A DNA stretch of 64,000 nucleotides from Actinomycetota bacterium (GCA_018830645.1 JAHJSA010000089.1:48248-112247), one strand, 5' to 3'; numbered from the stretch's first letter, positions 51,585 through 61,380 are shown. The notes: generated from the sequence alone by a model not told the origin. Translations and numbers: made by a program.

Positions 51585-52685
51585 TTGCACTCGACTCCCG
51601 CGCGGTGGAAGATGATCCTGGCCTTCGCCGCCGTCTACATCATCTGGGGCACCACCTACCTCGCGATCCGCTTTGCGATCGAGACCCTCCCCCCCTTCCT
51701 GATGGGCGGCCTGCGTTTCGTGATCGCCGGAGCGCTCCTCTACCTCTGGACCACTCTGCGCGGCGTCCCCCACCCTGTGCTCCGGCAGTGGAAGCCGGCG
51801 CTGATCTCCGGCGTGTTCCTGATCACGGCAGCCCAGGGGGCGGTGGTGTGGGCCGAGCAATACATCAACTCGGGGCTCGCCGCCGTGCTCGTGGCCACCG
51901 TCCCTATCTGGATGCTCACCTTCAACTGGGCCCGCCCCGGCGGCGAGCGGCCGAACCAAGTCATGATGACGGGCGTCGCCGCGGGGTTCGCCGGGGTCAT
52001 GGTGTTGCTGGCACCGTGGCAGACCGGCGATCGCGACATCTACCTGTTCGGCGCGGCCGTGGTGCTCCTCGGAGCGATGTCGTGGACGGGGGCTTCCCTC
52101 TACACCCGCTCCGTCCGGATATCGACCTCGCACTTCCAAACCACCGCGATGCAGATGCTGTGCGGCGGGGCGGTACTCACGTTGGTGGGAAGCGTGACGC
52201 GCGAATGGGGGCGCGTCTCGCTGGAGGACGTCTCGGCACTTTCCGCGCTGGCCTTCTTCTACCTGGTGATCATGGGCTCTGTGGTCGCGCTCACGGCCTA
52301 CACCTGGCTGCTGGGGGTCGCGCAGCCGTCACGTCTGTCGACCTACGCGTACGTGAACCCGGTGGTCGCCGTCGCTCTGGGTTGGTTGTTGGCCGGCGAG
52401 ACACTGACGCCCCGCATGGCCCTTGGAGTGGCCGTCATCGTAGGCGCCGTCGTGTTGGTAACCATGGGGAAGACGTCGGCACGCTCGGCGCCGGCGGGGG
52501 CGAGGGGGGCGTCAGCGGCGGGGGCGACTCCCTCGGACGCGACCGGGGTGGCGGTTGTGGCGGCAGCGGGGGCGGCTCTGAATCCGCAGGCGCCGGACAT
52601 GCCTGCGATCGCTGCCGAAGCGGCTACGGACGACGTGGTGCTCTTCGAGTCGCTCACCGATCCGCAGCCGGTGGAGGACCACTAG
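51585..52685 (+). CDS. EamA/DMT-family transporter 2 (YedA-like)
   Basis: 366 residues. Two EamA repeats: IIWGTTYLAIRFAIETLPPF at the start is typical of the YedA subgroup, and AQPSRLSTYAYVNPVVAVAL ends the second. A ~75-residue Ala/Gly-rich, helix-free tail (after VTMGKT) is unusual and acidic at the end. TTG 51585 with GGAAGGAAC upstream. Co-directional with the first EamA gene. Confidence 0.88.
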   Translation: MHSTPARWKMILAFAAVYIIWGTTYLAIRFAIETLPPFLMGGLRFVIAGALLYLWTTLRGVPHPVLRQWKPALISGVFLITAAQGAVVWAEQYINSGLAAVLVATVPIWMLTFNWARPGGERPNQVMMTGVAAGFAGVMVLLAPWQTGDRDIYLFGAAVVLLGAMSWTGASLYTRSVRISTSHFQTTAMQMLCGGAVLTLVGSVTREWGRVSLEDVSALSALAFFYLVIMGSVVALTAYTWLLGVAQPSRLSTYAYVNPVVAVALGWLLAGETLTPRMALGVAVIVGAVVLVTMGKTSARSAPAGARGASAAGATPSDATGVAVVAAAGAALNPQAPDMPAIAAEAATDDVVLFESLTDPQPVEDH

Positions 52686-52731
52686 TCGCAGGTCGAAGGG
52701 GGATCGCGAGTCGCCCGAGAAGTCCGGTCGC

Positions 52732-55700
52732 CTACGCCTTTCGCGCCCACTTGAGCGATTCGAACTGGCCGGAGACCTTCTCCATCAGCTCGGGGAGGCC
52801 GCCCTCGTAGCCGAGTGACCTGAGCTTCGCATCCGCGCCTGCGGCGTCGAGCTTCCCTGCATGCACGTCCTTGATGACGCCCAAGCCCGCATCCACCTGC
52901 GACGGCAGGTCGCGCACCTCGTAGCCCTGAGCGTCGTAGCCCTTTCGCACGTCCTCGAGTGAGTGAGCCGCCTTGCCCGCCTGAGCGTACGCGTCGAGGG
53001 TGTTCCCCTGGTTGTGGGAGGCGAGGACCTTGGTCTCGTACGACGTGCCGTAGCCCTTGGGATCGAGCAAGGTCGATCTGCCGGCCTTGACCATGTCGGC
53101 GTTGGGCGTGATCTGCGTCTTCTCCCATTGACCGGTCTTCTCGTTGTACATCTTCGCCTGATCGGCCATGTCGACGGGCGCCTCGGCGTGGTGAGCATCG
53201 GTGGCGAGCTGCTGGCGGTCATTGGCCCACTTCTTGGCACCCGCGGGGTCGGTGGGGCCACCCGTCTCGGCCGCGAAGATCTCGGCGCTCTTGCCGGCCC
53301 ACTTCTCCTTCTTGAGCTCTATGAAACGGCGCTGGCCGGTGACAGGGTCGGTGGTGATGTAGCCGGCACGGTAGTCGCGGTCGGTACCTTCGGGATTGCC
53401 GAAGGGGTCTACCACGATCTCCCTGCCCGCGGCCTCGGGCACGTTGTTCTCGATCCACTCCTTGAGCTTCCTATCGTGGCCTTCGTAGATCTTCGAGCGC
53501 GTCTCGTTGAACTTCTTCCATGCTTCGGGGTGGTTCTTCCGGAGTTCGCGCATGGCGTCCGGATCGCTCATGACCCGTTCCGTGGTCGAGCGGTCGACCG
53601 ACCCGCCGTCGGCGGTCTTCGCCGCGATGTCGTCAGCGATCGAGGTCGCGCGCTCAGTGGGGGATGGCCGTGGCTTCTTCGCGCCCGGCTTCTCGGGCGC
53701 CGGCTTCTCAGGTGCGCGCTTCTCGGGTGCAGGCTTCTCGGAGCCCTCGGGAGCCTTTTCGGGGCCGTCGGGCTGCTTTCGCGCCGCGTCCCGAGCATCC
53801 GGTGTGGACTTCGCCGCGTCCGGCCCGGGGGCCTTTGCCGGGTCGGAGCCGGCCGGCTTGAGCTTCGCGCCGGCGGGCAGACCCTTGGGGTTCAGATGGA
53901 CGATGAATATCAGGAAGCGGATGAGCCCCTCATCGCGCAGCTGCTTGCCGATGCGCGTCATCGCGTCGGTCACCGAGAGTTTCGGGTCGTTGCAGAGCTC
54001 CTTGGCGAAGTTGTAGGTGATGAACAGCGCCCAGCCGATCGCCTTCTTGTTACCCGACAGCTTGGTGAGGAAGTCTGGGTCGGTCGCGGCGCCCTCGAGT
54101 GCTCCCGTCAACGTGGCCGACTGAGCCAGGAGCCAGTCCTCGAGCGACCCACCGCGGATCCACGTCTCCATTCCCGAGACGAGGAGGGGCTTGAGCATGC
54201 CGATCGCCACCGAACCGACGACGCCCAAGTAGGCACCGCTCGCCACGCCGAGCGCGATATCGCCGCACCACGAGACCCAATCGAGAGTGTCCTCGATCTG
54301 CTGAATCCACCACGCCGAATCCAGGTGCTCGTGCGCTTCCTTCATCAGCTGGTCGTGCGCGAAGTTCATGAGCTGCTTGCGCATCGCGTACAGGCCTTCG
54401 GCGCCCATCGTAAGAGAACGCTCGTTGACCAGCGCGTACAGGCGCTCTTGGTATTCGAACGGCACGTATTTCTGGATGACGTCGCGGCAGTTGTCGAGCT
54501 CCGTCTGCCACGCGGCGGAGAACGGATCGGTGTTCACCCCGAGCAGTCGCAGCGACACCAGCGTCGAGAATGTCGAGTCATCCTGGCCGGGCACGCTCGC
54601 GCGCAAGGCGGCGGGGAGCGCCTCACCGCCGGTGGGGAGCGGGCGCTCGAGCGCGACGCGGAACGTCGCGCTGGGCACGTTCAGCGGTCGGACGCCCGCC
54701 GGTGTGACCACGAGCCCGCCGGCTCTCAGCCCCGCGTGCCCCGGCATACCTTCCCGTCCCCCGACCTCGAGGAGCGCCTGCTGCGCCAAGCCGATGTCGG
54801 GCGCCACGACGCCGGTAGCTGGATCGCGCACGAACACACGCAGGTCGATGTCGATGGGGGTCGCGCTGCCGTCCGCCTTCAGGCCGAACGCGCCGGTGGA
54901 GGGGTCGACGTTCGTGCGGTCGACGAAGAGCCCCTCCTGTATCACGACCACCTGCACCTGCCTTCTCAGCGGCTCGAAGCCGTCGGCGGTGGCTACCAGG
55001 ACGAGGGTGGCCGCAGTCTCGGGACGGGCCGCGTCGAGACGGTCGCCGCCGTTCTCGGTGACGGTGAGAGTAGCGGTGGCCGAGCCGGTGGATACAATGT
55101 CTGGCACGGCGATGGGGCGCGAACCCTCGCGCCACTCGGTCTCGAACCGCCACGTGGCGCCCGCGGCGTTGTCGATCCACACGGAGACCTCGGCCGTCTG
55201 GCCACTGTCCGCCGCAAAGGCGACCCGGTCGGGCCGGGCGTCGATCTCGGGCAGTCGTTCGAGCGGGATCGTCACGACCTCAGTCAACACCCGCTCGCCA
55301 ATCTGCGCGCTCACGCGCACCGCGGCGCTCTCGGGGGGTTGCACCATGCTTGTGGGGTCCGGCTGCGACGCGATCACGGTCACCGCCCGGCCGTCTTCGT
55401 AGTCGGCGGGCACGGAGATGTCGAGCCAGTCGGAGGTCTCAGCGAAAACGATCGAGCCGCGCACGACCGCTGGGTCGATCGTTGGGTCTTCGGCGTCGCC
55501 CCCCACGAGCTCGACGGCCGCCGCGAGCGTGACGGAGTGGCCGCCATGAGTGCGGAGTTCCACGGTGCCGGCCGGCTCGAGGCGGGTGACGATCCGACTC
55601 TCTCCGGCGGCGGTCACCGGTACGTGGGCCGAGGTGCTGCCCAGCGGAGCGGTGGCTTCCACCGTGATCCCCTCTCCCGGGGAGACCGGGCCGATCTGCC

Positions 55701-56784
55701 ACACGGCGCCCGAGAGCGTCCCGTAGGCTGTGGATGGTTGGGCGCTCAAGCCGGCGGGCAGGTGCAGCACGATCGCCGCGTCGGTGGCCGGCTGGTACGA
55801 GCCGCCGGGCATCACCTTGAAGGCCTGCGCGGTCAGCGGCGCGGCGTGCGCCTCGCTCACAGTCAGGCGTGCCGCCGACAACTGGAGCACGTAGCCGATG
55901 GGCTGATCGGGCGGCGGCTCCTCCTCCCCCGACTTCGCCCGCCCGCTGGCAGCCGCGCCGGCGATCGCTATCGCCGCGGCCGCCACGGCGCCGAGGCCGC
56001 CCACGATGGTGCGCCAGGGAGAGGTGCCCGAGGAGGGGCCAGCGGTGTCGCCGCCGGGTGCTTCGTTCTCGCCGCCCGGCGATGCGGGGCCCGACGCCGG
56101 TGAATCGTCGAACCGGAGCGAAGCCAAGATGTGTTCGAGGTCGCTGACGATCGGGTCGAGCTGGGAATAGTCGTCCGGCTCATGCCCCCACACGTAAGCC
56201 ATCGCGCTGACGGAGAGACCACCGGTGTCGGTAGGCACCCAACACTGCCAGCCCATTGTCGAATTGGTCGCCCCCTGCCCGACAAAGGTCTCCCCCCGCA
56301 TGACAAACGTGTTCACATATGCGTCGAATCCGCCGATCGTGGTCTGCCGGGCCCCCACCCAGAACTCTCCCGAGGGGCCGCTCACCTTCTGGTTGTTGTA
56401 CCAGACCGCCGCCGAACGCGCGGCGAAGTCGTCGTACGAAGAGAAGAAGAGATCCCCGGTAGGTACCTGTTGCACGTTGGGGAGCTCTCCTGGCAGTACG
56501 CCCGTAATGTAGACCTCACCGTACGCCACCCAGCCGAAGATGTCCTCGTCACTCGCCGAATACTGGATCCAGACTGGATCAGGCCCATCTTCTATGACCG
56601 CCCAAGCGGCGGGAGTGTCATACGAAATCGACTGGATGTCGGCCGCGATCGCGGTGCCCGAAGGGACGAGGAGCACCGTGAGGCAGACGAGAGTCACCGC
56701 GGCTGCCAAGAGCCGGGCACGACCAAGATGGTGGTCTCGCATACGATCCGCGCTGGTTCTCGGCTCGAGCGGAAGGATCCGCAT
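52732..56784 (-). CDS. large multidomain membrane protein, unknown function
   Basis: 1350 residues. In order: signal-like hydrophobic segment (24-47); an exported alpha/beta domain (50-225) ending DLEHILASLRF, a pattern like DcrB/PsbP folds; a Pro/Gly/Ser linker; a membrane helix (~258-280); beta-rich, Ig-like segments (~295-750); a helical region with hydrophobic stretches (~840-872, ~914-930, ~954-964); a Pro/Lys/Glu repeat linker (~1005-1040); and a charged C-terminal domain (1041-1350) with GTDRDYR at 1133-1139. I do not recognise the whole. ATG 56784 overlaps the zinc-ribbon gene stop by one base (TGATG), with AAGGAAGGGG upstream. The frame is open far upstream, but that part lies inside the zinc-ribbon gene. 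Confidence 0.82.
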   Translation of the reverse strand: MRILPLEPRTSADRMRDHHLGRARLLAAAVTLVCLTVLLVPSGTAIAADIQSISYDTPAAWAVIEDGPDPVWIQYSASDEDIFGWVAYGEVYITGVLPGELPNVQQVPTGDLFFSSYDDFAARSAAVWYNNQKVSGPSGEFWVGARQTTIGGFDAYVNTFVMRGETFVGQGATNSTMGWQCWVPTDTGGLSVSAMAYVWGHEPDDYSQLDPIVSDLEHILASLRFDDSPASGPASPGGENEAPGGDTAGPSSGTSPWRTIVGGLGAVAAAAIAIAGAAASGRAKSGEEEPPPDQPIGYVLQLSAARLTVSEAHAAPLTAQAFKVMPGGSYQPATDAAIVLHLPAGLSAQPSTAYGTLSGAVWQIGPVSPGEGITVEATAPLGSTSAHVPVTAAGESRIVTRLEPAGTVELRTHGGHSVTLAAAVELVGGDAEDPTIDPAVVRGSIVFAETSDWLDISVPADYEDGRAVTVIASQPDPTSMVQPPESAAVRVSAQIGERVLTEVVTIPLERLPEIDARPDRVAFAADSGQTAEVSVWIDNAAGATWRFETEWREGSRPIAVPDIVSTGSATATLTVTENGGDRLDAARPETAATLVLVATADGFEPLRRQVQVVVIQEGLFVDRTNVDPSTGAFGLKADGSATPIDIDLRVFVRDPATGVVAPDIGLAQQALLEVGGREGMPGHAGLRAGGLVVTPAGVRPLNVPSATFRVALERPLPTGGEALPAALRASVPGQDDSTFSTLVSLRLLGVNTDPFSAAWQTELDNCRDVIQKYVPFEYQERLYALVNERSLTMGAEGLYAMRKQLMNFAHDQLMKEAHEHLDSAWWIQQIEDTLDWVSWCGDIALGVASGAYLGVVGSVAIGMLKPLLVSGMETWIRGGSLEDWLLAQSATLTGALEGAATDPDFLTKLSGNKKAIGWALFITYNFAKELCNDPKLSVTDAMTRIGKQLRDEGLIRFLIFIVHLNPKGLPAGAKLKPAGSDPAKAPGPDAAKSTPDARDAARKQPDGPEKAPEGSEKPAPEKRAPEKPAPEKPGAKKPRPSPTERATSIADDIAAKTADGGSVDRSTTERVMSDPDAMRELRKNHPEAWKKFNETRSKIYEGHDRKLKEWIENNVPEAAGREIVVDPFGNPEGTDRDYRAGYITTDPVTGQRRFIELKKEKWAGKSAEIFAAETGGPTDPAGAKKWANDRQQLATDAHHAEAPVDMADQAKMYNEKTGQWEKTQITPNADMVKAGRSTLLDPKGYGTSYETKVLASHNQGNTLDAYAQAGKAAHSLEDVRKGYDAQGYEVRDLPSQVDAGLGVIKDVHAGKLDAAGADAKLRSLGYEGGLPELMEKVSGQFESLKWARKA

Positions 56785-57518
56785 CACGACCCCTTCCTCA
56801 AGGCCACCGAGGCCGTCTTCACAGCCATCACCAGCGCCGAAGCCGCCGCGACCGCCATGGGCCCGAGAGAAAGAAGCGAGGCGCCGTCGAGCAACCCGCC
56901 AATGAGGGCAACGACGACCGTGATCGCCTGCACGAGCGCGGTCAGGAGCGAGACCACACCGGTGACACCGCGCAACGCACCGCTCTTCGAGCCGGTGATC
57001 AGCGACAGAAGCGAGGTCAGCCCACCCATCAAGAAACGCGGGACCGCCGCCCCGAGTGCCCCCGAGCCTCCGGAGACGGCCGCGACGAAGAGGTCGAGTA
57101 CGGTGGTCGCAGCCAGTGACAGGCCCGGCTTGCGAAGCGAGGCGCGCTGCACGGCCCGTCGGGCGGTGGGAAGAGCGGACGTCGAAAGGAAGGAGCGGAC
57201 GTCGAGCTGCTCGGCTCCGGTGATGGTGCGCCAGGGCACGGCGGCCGCCATGCCCGCCGCCACCTGATAGCCTGCCGTAGCTCTGGAGATCGCCGCTCCG
57301 GCATCCGCGACAAACGTGGAAGCGGTCGTGGGAGCCCCCTCCGCCGCGTGCGGCAGGACTGGGGCAGTCTGAGGGGTGACCTGAGCGAGTGTCGGATGAA
57401 CCGGGGCGGATGGAGAGGGTGCGTACACCGCGCGCGGCGCCCCGCATTCTTCGCAGAAGGCCTCATCCACCGCCAAGGGCGCGCCGCATCCGATGCAGTA
57501 CGAAGCCGTTCCGGCCAT
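56784..57518 (-). CDS. zinc-ribbon membrane protein, unknown function
   Basis: 244 residues. An N-terminal double zinc knuckle, Cys8-x2-Cys11 and Cys22-x2-Cys25 (CIGCG, CEECG), a Pro/Ala-rich spacer (33-65), then hydrophobic segments at ~133-149, 153-176, 181-210 and 213-240. Such zinc-ribbon/membrane proteins are common in Actinomycetota and mostly uncharacterised. ATG 57518 has GGGAG just upstream; Met at 57557 would put Cys/Arg residues ahead of the ribbon. It is translationally coupled to the 1350-residue gene, and both contain the pentapeptide PWRTI before a hydrophobic part (95-99 here). Confidence 0.78.
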   Translation of the reverse strand: MAGTASYCIGCGAPLAVDEAFCEECGAPRAVYAPSPSAPVHPTLAQVTPQTAPVLPHAAEGAPTTASTFVADAGAAISRATAGYQVAAGMAAAVPWRTITGAEQLDVRSFLSTSALPTARRAVQRASLRKPGLSLAATTVLDLFVAAVSGGSGALGAAVPRFLMGGLTSLLSLITGSKSGALRGVTGVVSLLTALVQAITVVVALIGGLLDGASLLSLGPMAVAAASALVMAVKTASVALRKGS

Positions 57519-57611
57519 GCGTCTCCCGCTACTCAAAGCAAGGTTGCAGGTGCGCATGCGGCCTGACGGTCCCGCACTCGAAGTCCCACGCGGGCGGCAC
57601 TGCGCGTCGCC

Positions 57612-57641
57612 ACTCTAGAATGCGGGATCGTCTCGCGTCAA
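57612..57641 (-). promoter_or_regulatory. candidate promoter for the zinc-ribbon/large protein pair
   Basis: Minus-strand TTGACG (57641-57636), 18-bp spacer, TAGAGT (57617-57612), just after the livF stop. Leader would be about 85 nt. Confidence 0.5.
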
Positions 57642-57663
57642 GCCCGTGTCGCGCGCGGGGACC

Positions 57664-58389
57664 CTATTCCTCTCCCAGATACGCCTTGCGGACCTGCTCG
57701 TTGGCGAGCAGGTCCTTGCCGGAACCCTCGAGTACGACCTTGCCCACCTCGAGGACGTAGCCGCGGTCGGCGACCGTCAACGCCTTGGCCGCGTTCTGCT
57801 CGATCAGAAGGATGGTCATGCCCTCCGAATTGAGCTTCTCAATGGTCTCGAAGATCACGTCGACGATGACCGGTGCCAGGCCCATCGACGGCTCGTCCAG
57901 CATGAGGAGTTTTGGCTTCGCCATCAGCGCGCGTCCGATCGCCAACATCTGCTGTTCGCCCCCGGAAAGCGTGCCGCCCTTCTGCGCGCGCCGCTCCGCA
58001 AGTCGAGGAAAGAGCTCGAACACACGCTTGATGTCCCCAGCGAGTTCAGCCCTGTCCTTGCGGAGATAGGCTCCCATCTCGAGGTTCTCGGTGACGGTCA
58101 TCCGCGCGAATATCCGCCTCCCCTCCGGCACCTGGACGACGCCCTTGGAGGCGACGATGTGCACTCGCAGCCCGGAGATCGTTTCGCCGAACAGCTTCAC
58201 GGAGCCCATCTTAGGAGTCACCAGACCAGAGATGGTGTTGATCGTCGTGGACTTGCCGGCCCCGTTGGCGCCGATGAGCGTGACGATCTCGCCTTCGTCC
58301 ACGTGCAGGCTGATGCCTTTGAGCGCCTCGATCCGGCCATAGAAAGAGTGGAGGCCCTCGACTGAGAGTACTGACCGAGGAGTCGTCAT
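57664..58389 (-). CDS. livF: branched-chain amino-acid ABC transporter ATPase LivF
   Basis: 241 residues. Walker A GANGAGKST, signature LSGGEQQMLAIGRALM, Walker B LLMLDEPSMGLAP. The DVIFETIEKLNSEGMTILLI and QNAAKAL segments are typical of LivF. ATG overlaps the livG stop (ATGA). Last gene of the cluster; with LivG it powers import through LivHM. Confidence 0.95.
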   Translation of the reverse strand: MTTPRSVLSVEGLHSFYGRIEALKGISLHVDEGEIVTLIGANGAGKSTTINTISGLVTPKMGSVKLFGETISGLRVHIVASKGVVQVPEGRRIFARMTVTENLEMGAYLRKDRAELAGDIKRVFELFPRLAERRAQKGGTLSGGEQQMLAIGRALMAKPKLLMLDEPSMGLAPVIVDVIFETIEKLNSEGMTILLIEQNAAKALTVADRGYVLEVGKVVLEGSGKDLLANEQVRKAYLGEE

Positions 58390-59177
58390 TCCACCCTCGC
58401 AGCCGCCAATAGTTCCGCGGCGCCCGTGCCCAGGTACGCCTCGATGACCTTAGGATCGCGCTGGATCTCGGCCGGCAGGCCCTGGGCGATCAGCACGCCG
58501 AAGTCGAGCACGTAGATGCGGTCGGCTATGCCCATGACCACCTTCATGTCGTGCTCGATGAGAAAGACGGTGATGCCGCGCTCGCGGATGCGGCCGACCA
58601 GCTTGGTGAGCTCGTGACTCTCCTGCGGGTTCATGCCCGCCGCCGGCTCGTCGAGCAGAAGCAGCTTCGGCTCCGTGGCCAACGCTCGGGCGATCTCAAG
58701 ACGCCGCTGATCGCCGTAAGGCAGGTTCTTGGCGAGGTCGTTCGCTTTCTCAGCCAGGCCGATGAAGCGCAGCCACTTGAGCGCCTCATCGACGGTGTGC
58801 TGCTCCTCGCGCTTGAATCGTGGCGTCCGCAACACCGCCTGCAACGGCCCGGCCTTGGTGCGGCCGTGACGGCCCACCATCACGTTCTCCAGCGCGGTCA
58901 TGTTGCTGAACAAACGGATGTTCTGGAACGTCCGGGCGACGCCGTACTCACACGCCTTGTGCTGCTTCAGGCCGCCGAGTTCGTGGCCGTCGAAGGCGAT
59001 CGAGCCGGACGTCGGCTTGTACACGCCGGTCATCATGTTGAAGAACGTCGTCTTGCCCGCGCCGTTAGGACCGATCAGGGCCACGATCTCGCCCGCTTCG
59101 ATGTGTAGAGATACGTCCTCGACAGCCTTGATGCCGCCGAAGTGCATCGTGGCGTACTTGGCTTCAAAAAGTGCCAT
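58386..59177 (-). CDS. livG: branched-chain amino-acid ABC transporter ATPase LivG
   Basis: 263 residues. Walker A GPNGAGKTT, the LivG-specific ARTFQNIRLFSNMTALENV stretch, signature LPYGDQRRLEIARAL, Walker B LLLDEPAAGMNP. Lies 22 bp downstream of livM. Confidence 0.96.
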   Translation of the reverse strand: MALFEAKYATMHFGGIKAVEDVSLHIEAGEIVALIGPNGAGKTTFFNMMTGVYKPTSGSIAFDGHELGGLKQHKACEYGVARTFQNIRLFSNMTALENVMVGRHGRTKAGPLQAVLRTPRFKREEQHTVDEALKWLRFIGLAEKANDLAKNLPYGDQRRLEIARALATEPKLLLLDEPAAGMNPQESHELTKLVGRIRERGITVFLIEHDMKVVMGIADRIYVLDFGVLIAQGLPAEIQRDPKVIEAYLGTGAAELLAAARVE

Positions 59178-59199
59178 AGTGCTGGGTGCCCTTCGCTCG

Positions 59200-60396
59200 C
59201 TACGGACCGTGGTCGGACGATCGCCCTGCGTGGTCGACTTCTTCGAGCGCCAGGCTCTCGTCGAAGAGCACGGCGTCGTCCTCGGGATGGAGTTCCCGCG
59301 CCCGCCGCTTGCTCGGGATCATGCCTTCCGGCCTGAAGGCCATCATGATCACCATCAATAGGCCAAACACGAGGAACCGGTAGCTCGTGATGCTGGACAT
59401 CGTCGCGCCGGACAGCCTCACTACACCGGCCACCGCGAGTCCCTGGATGAGGTCGGGTATCCCGCGGATCACCAGCGCGCCGACGATCACCCCCGGGATG
59501 GACCCCATGCCCCCGAGAACGACGATACATACGACGAACACGGACTCCATGAAGATGAACGACTCGGGGCTGACGAACTGCTGCACATACGCGAAGGTCA
59601 CACCCGCCACACCGCCGGACAGAGCGCCGATCGAGAAAGCCCAGAGCTTCTGAGTGCGAATATTAACGCCGCAGGCGGCAGCCGCGACCTCGTTCTCGCG
59701 CATCGCGGCCCAGGCGCGGCCCAGGCGCGAATCGTCGAGCCGGTTGATGACTATGACCGAGATCACGATCAGCCCTAGTACGACGAAGTACCAATAGAGG
59801 TTGGGGCTGAAGACGAAATCGCCAAGAGGGGTATCGAAGCGGACGTTCGCCTGCAACCACCTCAGACCGAACGGAGGGACCATCACTTCGGTGCCGCGCG
59901 GAAGACCGGCCGCGCCGTTCGTGAGGCCGAGGATGTTGTTGCTCAGTGAGATCCGGACGATCTCACCGAACCCGAGCGTCACGATCGCCAGGTAGTCCCC
60001 CCGCAATCGCAACACGGGGAAACCGAGCACGAGCCCGGTGACCGCCCCGGCTATTGCGCCGGGTACCAGCATCACCCAGTAGGTGGCGCCCCCGAGAACG
60101 TCGGACGTCGCCTGCCCCAGGAGGACCCCCGCGTAGGCACCCATCGCGTAGAACGCCACGTACCCAAGATCGAGAAGGCCGGCATACCCGACCACTATGT
60201 TCAAGCCGAGCGCCAAGAGGATCCAGATGCCTACAATGACCAGGATGCGAACGAGGAACCCCAGACCGGTGGCGGCTTGGAAGATCAAGGGGATCAGGAT
60301 GATCAGTACTGCCAACGCCGCGTGAAGGGCTCTCTTGTCTGTGAAGACCCCGCCGCCCATCTGGGTCGCGCGCCGGCTGATCGTCGCCCACCCCAT
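59200..60396 (-). CDS. livM: branched-chain amino-acid ABC transporter permease LivM
   Basis: 398 residues, about ten membrane helices. GLNIVVGYAGLLDLGYVAFY and the coupling loop SRLGRAWAAMRENEVAAAAC are LivM signatures. A charged ~45-residue cytoplasmic tail (RARELHPEDDAVLFDESLAL) follows the last helix. Starts 3 bp after livH. Confidence 0.95.
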   Translation of the reverse strand: MGWATISRRATQMGGGVFTDKRALHAALAVLIILIPLIFQAATGLGFLVRILVIVGIWILLALGLNIVVGYAGLLDLGYVAFYAMGAYAGVLLGQATSDVLGGATYWVMLVPGAIAGAVTGLVLGFPVLRLRGDYLAIVTLGFGEIVRISLSNNILGLTNGAAGLPRGTEVMVPPFGLRWLQANVRFDTPLGDFVFSPNLYWYFVVLGLIVISVIVINRLDDSRLGRAWAAMRENEVAAAACGVNIRTQKLWAFSIGALSGGVAGVTFAYVQQFVSPESFIFMESVFVVCIVVLGGMGSIPGVIVGALVIRGIPDLIQGLAVAGVVRLSGATMSSITSYRFLVFGLLMVIMMAFRPEGMIPSKRRARELHPEDDAVLFDESLALEEVDHAGRSSDHGP

Positions 60397-60399
60397 CGG

Positions 60400-61380
60400 C
60401 TACACCTTCTCCGTCACGGATTCGCCGAGAAGTCCCCCGGGGCGGACCACCAGCACGACGATCAGCACGATGAACGCGATGACGTCACGGTATGCATGGC
60501 TGATGAACCCACTCGCCAGCGACTCGATAATGCCGAGCAAGAACCCTCCGAGCATGGCGCCTCGGAGATTGCCGATGCCGCCGATGACCGCAGCGGTGAA
60601 CGACTTGACGCCCGGGATGAAGCCCATGTTGTACTTGACCGAGCCGTAGTACATCCCGTTGAAGATCCCGGCCACCGCACCGAGCGCGGGGCCGATGAAG
60701 AAGGCGAGCATGATGACGCGGTTGACGTCGACGCCCATGAGGCCGGCGGCGTCCCGGTCCTGAGCGGTGGCCCTCATGGCGCGACCGACCCGCGTTCTCG
60801 CGATGAAGGTGTCCAGAGCCAGTAGCAGTGTGATCGACGTTACGATGATGAGCACCTGCATCGTCGAGACCTCGACGCCCATGAACGTGAACGCCGTCTT
60901 CACGGGCACGAACGACGTACCATCCGCGCGCGAGTAGGGGAGCTGCTTGCTGCTGACCCACAGCAGCACGGCGTTCTGTAGGAAGATCGAGATGCCGATA
61001 GCGGAGATCAGAGGAGCCAGGCGGGGTGCTTTTCGCAGGGGTCGGTAGGCGAACCGTTCCGTGATCATCCCGACCACGCCCACGAGCGCCCCCGACACGA
61101 GGAACGTCACCACCAGCATCAGGATAAAACCTATCGTCCCGGAGTTGAAGAAGGCCTGGGCCGGCTCGAGGAAGCCCAAGCCGACGTCCTCGGCCAGGCT
61201 AGGGTCGGAAAGCACCTTGAGCGAGAGCAAACCGATGTACCCGCCCAGCATGAACATCTCGCTGTGGGCGAAGTTGATGAGCATCAGGATGCCGTACACC
61301 ATCGTGTACCCGAGGGCGACGAGCGCGTACAGACCACCGAGCGTGATGCCGTTGATCGTCTGCTCGATGAAATAGTTCAA
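60400..61380 (-). CDS. livH: branched-chain amino-acid ABC transporter permease LivH
   Basis: 326 residues. INGITLGGLYALVALGYTMV at the N-terminus, then INFAHSEMFMLGGY, and the coupling loop RTRVGRAMRATAQDRDAAGL. Partner of LivM in the membrane channel. Separated from livK by 139 bp containing a strong hairpin. Confidence 0.96.
   Translation of the reverse strand: MNYFIEQTINGITLGGLYALVALGYTMVYGILMLINFAHSEMFMLGGYIGLLSLKVLSDPSLAEDVGLGFLEPAQAFFNSGTIGFILMLVVTFLVSGALVGVVGMITERFAYRPLRKAPRLAPLISAIGISIFLQNAVLLWVSSKQLPYSRADGTSFVPVKTAFTFMGVEVSTMQVLIIVTSITLLLALDTFIARTRVGRAMRATAQDRDAAGLMGVDVNRVIMLAFFIGPALGAVAGIFNGMYYGSVKYNMGFIPGVKSFTAAVIGGIGNLRGAMLGGFLLGIIESLASGFISHAYRDVIAFIVLIVVLVVRPGGLLGESVTEKV

Noticed and set aside
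56785..57447. Upstream in-frame extension of the large multidomain protein
   Set aside because: The extension lies fully inside the zinc-ribbon gene, is Arg/Gly/His-rich without motifs, and ATG 56784 has a good ribosome site and a TGATG overlap.
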